Origin: Sambucus nigra
Lineage: Eukaryota; Streptophyta; Magnoliopsida; Dipsacales; Adoxaceae
Assembly (NCBI GenBank): GCA_949130495.1
Contig: OX422208.1
Coordinates: 395,520,561 to 395,584,560 of the forward strand
Length of the DNA stretch: 64,000 bases
Direction: 5' to 3'
In this document: in pieces, positions 41,768-51,100 of the stretch
Layout of the letters: each line of letters begins with the position of its first letter
Numbering within the stretch: position 1 is the first letter of the stretch
Translations under genes and position numbers: made by a program
Notes under the pieces: generated by a model
The model's database searches: none
What the model was told of the DNA's origin: nothing
Seen by the model: the letters and a program-made list of their open reading frames with translations, nothing else

Positions 41768-44700
41768 TTATCTATCTATCTAAAGACAATAGAAAACAAG
41801 CAAAAAAAGTCCCTATTGAAAAAATAAGTCGCGTCGCTGATGGGAGGGTCGCTGGGAAGAAACACCGGCGATGTTTTTTGGGTTTGAAAGGGATCTCAGG
41901 GTTTTTTGGTTTTAAGAGGGTTCTGGGTTGTTTTCAAACATTAAGGATAGCAGATCGTATATGGGGTAGGTATAGAAAAGTTAAGAAAAAAAAACGTGCA
42001 GAATAGCCTTTAAAAAATTGTGTACTTTGAAAAAAATTGAGTGCGCCTTATTAAATGCGCCTCGCCTTTGCCCAGGCGAAGCCCTGTACCCGCGCCTCGC
42101 TGCACCTTGCGCCTAGGCGCGCCTTTCACGACTATGCTTTATCCTTACCCCATTGGTGGAAATTACTCTTGTACCCATCCAATTACTCTTATCAACTTCC
42201 TTGCCATGATACAGGGAGTTGAAATGATGAAAACAATATAATAATTTTTAATTAACTTCTATGTAACTTATTGAAGTTTTATGCTTCATTAGATAGTTTT
42301 GCTAACTTACGGTTGATTTATATAGGGGGAAGTTTTAATGGCCATGTAGGAGAAGATCGTGTAGGATATGAGATAGTGCATGGAGGATATGGTTTTGGAG
42401 ATAGGAATGACGGGGGAGAGTCTATCTTAGATTTTGCAATGGCTTATGATTTTGTACTAGTAAACACATGTTTTAAAAAAAACCTTGAACCACTTAATAA
42501 CTTGTAAAAGTGGAACACGTAAGAGCCAAATAGTTTTTTTCATTACTAGGAAAGGAGACCGATTAACGTGTCAAGATTGTAAGGTTATCCCGGGAGAGAG
42601 CTTAACCTCACAACATAGGCTAATGGTGTTGGATATAAATATTAAAAATCAATCACGAGTGCAAAAAGAGAAGATTAACCCACGAACTAGGTGGTGGAAC
42701 TTAAAAGGAGAGAAATTGAAACTATTTAAAGATAAAGTATTAAATGAAGCATCATTGAATACTGAAGAAGAGATTAACATAATGTGGAATAAGATGGCCA
42801 CATGCATTAGGAGAATATCAAAAAAATTCTTGGAGAGTCAAAAGGCAAGGGGCCACAATCTAAAGAAACATGGTGGTGGAATGAAGAAGTACAAAATATA
42901 GTAAAAATTGAAAGAGAGTGCTTTAAAACATGGTAAACAAATAAAATTGAAGAAAATATTGAGAAATATAAATGGGCTAAAAAGGAAGTTAAGAATGTGG
43001 TAAGAGATGTTAAGTTAAAAGTATATGATGATTTTTATATAAAATTAGGAACACAAGAAGGGGAAAAACATTTATAAGCTTGCTAAACTTAGGAACATGA
43101 AAACAAAAGATTTTAATAACGTGAAGTGTATTAAAAGTGATGATTCAATAGTCTTTGTTAAAGATGATGAGATTATGGAAAGATGGAAAAACTACTTTGA
43201 AAAGTTATTAAATGGAGATAAGGGGAGTAGATTAGATGTAGAGGAACTTAGGGAGACTCGAGAAAATATATTTTTTCGCAGAATTAGAACAACGGAGGTC
43301 AGGATTGCTCTAAAAAATATGAAAACAGGGAGGGCTTTCTGACCAGATGGTATCCCTATTGAGGTTTGGAAGTGCTTAGGGGAGGAGGGAGTATCTTGGC
43401 TTACAAAATTATTTAATAGAATTATAATGACTAATAGGATGCCCAATGAATGGAGAAAGAGTATTTTAGTACCTATTTATAAAAATAAAGGGGACATACA
43501 AAGTTGTTCAAATTATTGTGGTATTAAGTTAATGAATCATACAATGAAACTTTGGGAGAGAGTGATTGAATATAGATTGAGATTGAAAATAACAGGATCT
43601 TAGAATCAATTTGGGTTTATGTTTGGGTGGGAGGTCAACAATGGAAGCAATATATTTATTGAGGAGATTAATGGAGAGATATAGGGAGAAAAAGAAGGAT
43701 CTTCATATGATTTTTATAGATTTGAAGAAGGCGTATGATAGGATACCAAGAGATATAATATGGTGGGTTCAACATAAAAAGAAGTGACTCGTAGATGTAT
43801 TGATGTAATCAAGGATATGTATGATGGGGCTATGACTACAGGAAGAACATCAGTCGGAAAAAGTAGTGAATTTTCAATTACTGCAGGTCTACACTAAGGT
43901 TCGGCAATAAGTCCTTACCTTTTTGCTCTTGTTATGGATGAGTTGACTGGACAAATACAAGATGACATGCCATGGTGTATGCTATTTGCAGATGATATTG
44001 TTTTAGTGGATGGGACTAAGACGGGGATTAATGCTAGGTTGGAATTGTGGAGAGACGCTCTAGAAATAAGAGGATTTAAAAGAAGCAGAACTAAAACAGA
44101 ATATATGGAGTGCATTTTTAGTAGTAATAGGAGGACAAATGGAGATGTGGTAAAATTGGAGGGTCAAGAGATAACTAGAAATGATCATTTTCGTTATTTA
44201 GGCTCGATTATCCAAAAAGATTGAGATATTAGTGATGATGTTACTCATAGGATTAGAGCAAGCCGGGTCAAGGGGAGAAGTGCTACCGGCTTATTGTGTG
44301 ATAAGCGTATATCTTTGAGGTTAAAAGGAAATTTTTTAGGACGGCCATTAGACTCGCCATGTTATATGGGACAGAGCGTTGGGCAACCAAGAAACAAAAT
44401 GTACAGAAAATGAGTGTGGCAGAGATGCGAATGCTAAGATGGATTTCTGGTAAAACTCGAATGGATAAAATTTTAAATGAGCAAATTTGTGAAACGGTAA
44501 AAGTAGCTCATATAGAAGATAAATTGAGAAAAAATCGACTTAGATGGTTTGGACACGTCAAGCGTAGATCAATGGATGCTCCCGTAAGGAAGAGTGATTT
44601 AGTTAGTATTGATGGTAACAAAAGGGGTAGATGTAGGTCTAACTTGACTATGTGGGATATTATAAAAATGGACATGATATCATGTGGTTTAATCGAAGAT

Positions 44701-47700
44701 ATTGCTATGGATAGAATGGAATGAAAAAATAGGATTCATGTAGCCGATCCCAAATAATACCTCGACTTGGTGGGATATTATAAAAATGGACATGATATCA
44801 CGTGGTTTAATCGAAGATATTGCTTTGGATAGAATGGAATGAAAAAATAGGATTCATGTAGCCTGATCCCAAATAATTGGGAAAAGCCTTTGTTGAGTTG
44901 AGTCGAGCTGAGTTATGTTGCTTGGGGCTGCTTGGTTCAGTGGCAAATGTTGGTCTCACCAAACATGACAATCAGCCACTTCATGCAAAAAATGTGAAAT
45001 GTTTAGGTCCGTTCTCTTAGCAACCCCCTGACTTTGCAATGTTTTTATATAATTCTGGAATTATAAAAGTATATAATATCAATGGTTGTTTTAGCTGAGT
45101 TGTAAAGTGAACCACTACAAAGCGGATGCTTGTGGATCTCTTCTGCAGGCATCCACAGTGCAAGTAGGGATTGCTAGAGACCTCTTGAGCCTTTTGTACG
45201 TATCTGCTGTACGTTCTAGGCCTCCTTAGCAATTCCTGCCATGTCACCGTGCTCATCTCTTAGGGAGTTTTAGGAGGTTAATGTTTGGTGACCCACTAGA
45301 GAAGCTAGCCAGCCTCAGTGCTCGTTTACTTTGTGTCTCAAGAGATATTATTTGTTAAACCTAAACCGTTGTAACACGGGGATATTATGCTCATTTTGCA
45401 TGCTACTATCTAGTTGTTATTAATGGTTAGAGTGAAATGTACGTGGTGGGATACGTGCCCCTCAGCTCATGACATGTGTAATCACTGCCTTGCTGCATGC
45501 TTTTGACCCACTTTTATTCTCTGCCTATAATAGCTTCTTTCGTCATCTCTCCTCCGTCAAACCTGCCTCCCCAGGTCCTCCCAACACGATTCTTATGATG
45601 CCCCCACATCAACATTTAGTGCTTTACCTCCGCCTGTACACTATTCTCTTAACTATACTTTTGTTTAATGACCTGCCTTAATCAACTCAAGAAGTTTAAA
45701 TTCCAATTGTAGGCTACATGGGTACCTTTTTCTTCCAACCAGCTATACGTAGGCCTATGTCCTTGCATAAAATCAAAGGCAATCATGCCCTTTTTCACAG
45801 CTTCAACAATTTTGCCATTTAGGCCGTCCTCTTTTTGCTAAAGCAATTCCATTGTAGATAAGGTCAGTATGGTTATACTTTTCTCTGTGCACTTGTATCT
45901 TTCCAAAATGCATATGTTATTTTATCTATTTTTTGTCTTTCTTTTTATGAGTGTTTGAATAAGACCAGCTCTACGCCAATTATATCTCGACTTCTTTATT
46001 GAAGCTGCATCCAATTTTTTTGAATTTGTTCCCAACTTCTCAGCATTTGTATAATATCCAATAAAATTTTGCCTGGGTAGGAACTTTACAATCACATGCT
46101 AATTAGGATGCCTTCTCCATTTCATATTCTGGCCTAGTTCTTTCTACTTCTTGACAAGCCTGCAAACTTGAATAACTAAACTATGGTTTTATTTAGTGAA
46201 TATATCTTATTAACTCCAAATGTGTTTTTAAACTATGGTCTTGTTAACTTTATTGGACTAGTATTTGCTGTGAGACATTCTAACTTCCTTCACAAATATA
46301 ACTCATGCGGCCATCGTTTTAGCTGATGTTGAAGTCATAGTATGTACTTCAATTATTTGACGCCTCAAAGTTGTATTAGGGAATGAAGAAAAAGCTGTCT
46401 CACAAGATTGGTGGGGCTATAAGAATGGATTTGTGTCTGGAGGTTTTCTTGGAGCTAAATCTAAGGGGAAACCCCCCCTCAAAACTGAAGGTGGTGAAAA
46501 TTGTAATAGGAGGACTCCATTTCATGAGGAGGATCAGGAGAATCTTTACAACCTTGTACAAGTATGTATCCTTATTAAGAACTTTTTCCTTAAAAACTTG
46601 TCCAAATATCTACGCTCATGTTGATAGAGATAGAATAAAATTTGTGTGTTCTAATTGCAGTGATTTTGACAAGTAATCAATGATTGGCAGGCTGCTTTAG
46701 CTTGTTTTGTAATATATTCACTTCCTTTTGATGTAAACAACACACAATCCAAATAATCACAATACAACTAAAATTGGAAAACCCCCTCAATAATATTCAA
46801 TATCCTCTACTGAGGCCATTACATCAATACATATGCTATGTCTAAGAAGCCCTAAAGGGGCATAAGCATATATCCTTATTTACATCACTCTCCCCTCCTT
46901 TTAGAAGTGCTTAAACACGAGCTTAAGTGGGGAATGCCCCATGTGTCGTGGTAAATTACAATCCGTGTCACTAGAGTATCTAGTGCGACCTTTTTCGGTG
47001 TGTGAATCTTGGCCTTAGGGCCATTTTTAACGAGAACGGTGCTTTATTTCTTCGGGCACTCTGCCGCTTGATGACCAAAAGAGCCGCAATTAAAGCACTT
47101 GAATGGGTCAAGCTCTTGTCATTGAAAGCTACGACCTTAGTAAAGGTGCAACCTAATTCCCCATATACAAGAGACAAGAAAACCTTTGTAAAGGAGCAAC
47201 CTTATTCCCCATATACAAGAGCCAAAAGGTGAGTCTGCCGCATGAAGTCCAAGCCCAATGAGCCTCGGCCCATTCATCCCGTGTTATTATTCCCATAGGT
47301 TGCGACTCTCGTGACTTGAACCCATGACCTCACTGTGATACCAATCTGATGTAAACAACACAATCCAAATTATTATCCCAGTACAACTAGATGAAGAACT
47401 CTGTCAATAATATTCAATCATCAATATATATGTTATATTCAAGAAGCCCAAAAGGGTATAAATGACCAAAAAAGGCAAAAGTTAAGATTGCGGGATAGAA
47501 ATTACCGAAAACGACAAAGTCTTATGAAGCATTTGCGTTATTTACATCACCTTTTTTTTATAATGTCCATGTAAAAATGTCAATAGCATAGTTGTCAAAA
47601 TCGTTCGATTCGAATCGTACAATTCCATTCCATTCGATTCTCACATAAAACAATTCAACTTGAGTTGAGAATCGGTTGGGATAAAAAATTGGGATGAATC

Positions 47701-48043
47701 AGCGATTCAGGGAGTGATTCACGATTCAGGTCTGATTCACGATCATGGCTTGAGTTTATTTATTTATTTTCGCGTTTGATGTTTTTTTATGACCATATGT
47801 GCGTTTTAATAAAACAAATAAAAAAGAATCAAACAACAAAGGATACCTTTAGAAACTGAGTTTTAGAGAAATGAATCTTCTAAAATTAAAAACCTTAACT
47901 TTTAATGTTGCATTATGCTCGATCTCCTCTCCTCTCTTCTCCTCTTTGATCTTGTTTTAAACCCTGTGCGATTGTGTTCTCTTGGCCGTTTAATCTGTTC
48001 GGCAGAAAGATAGAGAGGCTTCTCTTGGCTGTATTAACTTTTG

Positions 48044-48111
<68 letters not shown>

Positions 48112-51100
48112 GATGTATATTTATATTGTATTGTTTTTTATTATTATACAACATATTTATGTTGTGTAATTATATTTTTGTGGTTAGTCTTTTTATGTAT
48201 TGCATTTGTAACCATTTGACGTAATATATTTGTCTTTAGTTTTTATGTGGGTGCTGTTATTGTTAATATTTGGTCATCAAAATGGTTAAAAACAAGTAAC
48301 AAATATGTTTAGGTCATAATATGTTTGATTACATATTCTAATGTGTTCTCCACGGATTTATATATTATTTATTACATTTTCAATATTTTATATCGATTCT
48401 TATGATTCGATAAGGGTGGAAATGTGGGCTAATGAGTCGTGTTTAGGTCTACCCTGACACGGCACGACTTGATATTATCCAGCACGAACGCGACACGACA
48501 CGACACGACTTTGTTTTTATTGCTAACACGTATACGAACCATTAATAACACGACCCAACGAGTAGCATGATAAAAAAACTTTGCCAATTAGGCACGATTG
48601 ACCCGGCTTGACATTGTTTATTTTTATTTTAATGAAAAACCCATTTTTTTAAAACGATTACAAAAAAAGTATAATAAGTAAAAAAAATTATATACATGAA
48701 TGACATAGATGACAAAATAAAAATGGAATACAAGGCCTTGAATTTAAAATTAGCCTTCCATCCCACCATACAAAATCATCCCTACATACAAGGGCAAGTA
48801 TATTAATGATAAATTGAAGGATACAAAGTATATCTAAATTTAAATAAAGAATAAATACCGTGCTAGTATCAAATTGAATGATGTCTTCGGTTAGCTCATG
48901 CAAACCCAACTCCAAATCTATAGGATAATAGGAAACTAAATTGTAAGTAACACTCGGTAATACTTAAAAAACAACTCACAATTATTTTGAATCAAGTACA
49001 AAAACTAACATTTACGTTTAACTCCAAACAGCCAATTCCTGGTACATATTTAAAGCCTCCACTATATCAGATTTGAGTGATCTGCGGTATCGATCGAGAA
49101 CACGACCAAGGCGAATTCGGATGCAACTGTAGACATGGGAATACTAAATATATCACGTACCTTGCAAGCAAGATCTTTGCATCGATATTGATGAGCTCTT
49201 CAAAAGCTTAATACATCCGAGTCTTTTTCTAAGTCGCTTTTGGGTTCATTTATATACATGTCAAGCTGAGACTTTTGTGTGCTTGACTCTCGTATGTTGA
49301 GAATTTCTAAAAATTATATAAATAAAAAAACATTAATATACAAAAAACAGCATATACAAAAACAACATTATAATTAAAAAACAGCATTATTACATACAAA
49401 AACAGCATATATACTGAAAAACAGCTTTATAATAAAAGAAAAAAACAGCATTATAAACTGGAAAAAAACAGCTTTATGAAAAATAGCATTATATCATATA
49501 AAAAACAGTCTATGATTGTGATCGGTCATTATGGAGCCACTTGTGTACACACTAAAGAGAATATTTTTTCTCGCACGAGCGATTTGACAATTATTGATAC
49601 GATAGAGTTTTTGGTATGCATACTCCACGTAGTTCATCATGTAACGAGGACCGCCGCCATTGCTAAAAGAAAATTATAATCACTCCAATACTTCGAAAAT
49701 TTTGCATACATTTGAATGCCATTTGTTTCATGAAGGAATCCGAGCTTCTCATTTCCTGTTTTAAAGTCGACTAAATCATGAAAACGGAAGTAAAATACAA
49801 GTTTGATGTTGGGTATTTGTTTCCCGAAAAGATGCAAGTCACTTCATAAAATACTAAAAAACTTGAATATTTTCTCTATATTACTCCATTCCACTCATTT
49901 TGGACAATGTGTAAAATTGGAGTCGCTTAATGCCAAACGAACGAATGCACGATTGTAAAAATTAGCGCTTAGAGGGAGAGAGAGGAGCGAAGAGATCATG
50001 GTTCAAAGTCTCGGTATCGGTCCCGGTATCGGCCACTCGATTTTCAACTCGGTCGCGGTATTGGTCACGGTATCGGGCGATACGCAAAGATACACTATTT
50101 AGAGAGCGCAAAAAATTCTGAAAAAAATCTAGAAAATTTAAAAAAAATACAATTAACAATGTGGACCAATCAGATAAGTTTAAAACTATCCTTTAATATG
50201 CATAACATTGTACAATTGATTATATTAACGTGCTGCGAACTTGGCAGATTCAATGTTCCATAATAAGTCAATGTTTTATTTTCACGGAGGATACAAATAT
50301 TATGTTTTTACAAAGAAAAACAAATGTTACTTTTTTAGTAAGAGGATAATTTTTTTTTTACAAAGAGGATACAACTATTATATTCTTAGTAAGAGGATAC
50401 AAATGTGTTTTTTAAGTATGTTATCCTTTTATAAAAAGGATAGAAATGTTTCTTTTTTAGTATTGTTATTTGTTTACAAAGAGGATACAAATAGTGATTT
50501 TGATAAAGCACTACATTTTTTTTACAATCGTTTTTTACAAAAAGGAAGCGAATGTTATTTTCTTACAAAAAATGATGCAAATGTTATTTTTTTATATAAG
50601 GAATGTAAATGTTATTTTTTTACAAAGAGGATGCAAACAATTTTTTTTTTACTTGTGTTGCAAATGTTATTTTTACATAAAGGATGCAAATATTATTTTT
50701 ACAAATGTTTAGAGGATACAAATATTATTTTTACAATAATTACAGTTGTATATTTGTTTGTAAAAGAATAACATTTACGTTTTTTTTATAAATAATAACA
50801 TATTAAAATATAACATTGGGAACATTATTATAAAAAATAATAACAAATAACATTTGGATAATTTGCATTCTTTAAAAAAAAACTGGCACATATACAATGC
50901 ACTAAATTAAATCCACACGATGACCAAATAACCCACACACACAGCACACTAAATTAAAAAACAATTAGTATTTCGTAACCCCCTAAAAAAACCACACTTA
51001 ACAACACAACACTGGAGAGAGAGAGAGAGAGATTGATTCTTAGTAACTTATACCATCTCGGTCGATATATCACCGATATGGGTCAATACTACTGTGATAT

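Larger units (their letters stand above)
40718..42136. mobile_element. 1.4-kb hAT-type MITE in intron 7
   Basis: Imperfect inverted ends CATTGTTGTCAATGCGAAAGG and the complement of CATAGTCGTGAAAGG. The flanks CTTTATCT (40710-40717) and CTTTATCC (42137-42144) form an 8-bp duplication with one change. Both ends continue into GCGCCTAGGCGC-like sequence. It contains TA/GA and TATC microsatellites and a smaller inverted-repeat element. Confidence 0.75.

Noticed and set aside
47974..48219. ORF with poly-Leu
   Set aside because: Translation of a TTA microsatellite inside a hAT element.
50241..50771. 176-codon plus-strand ORF
   Set aside because: It lies in degenerate tandem repeats inside a MITE. 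The peptide is periodic Phe/Tyr/Lys with no domain.
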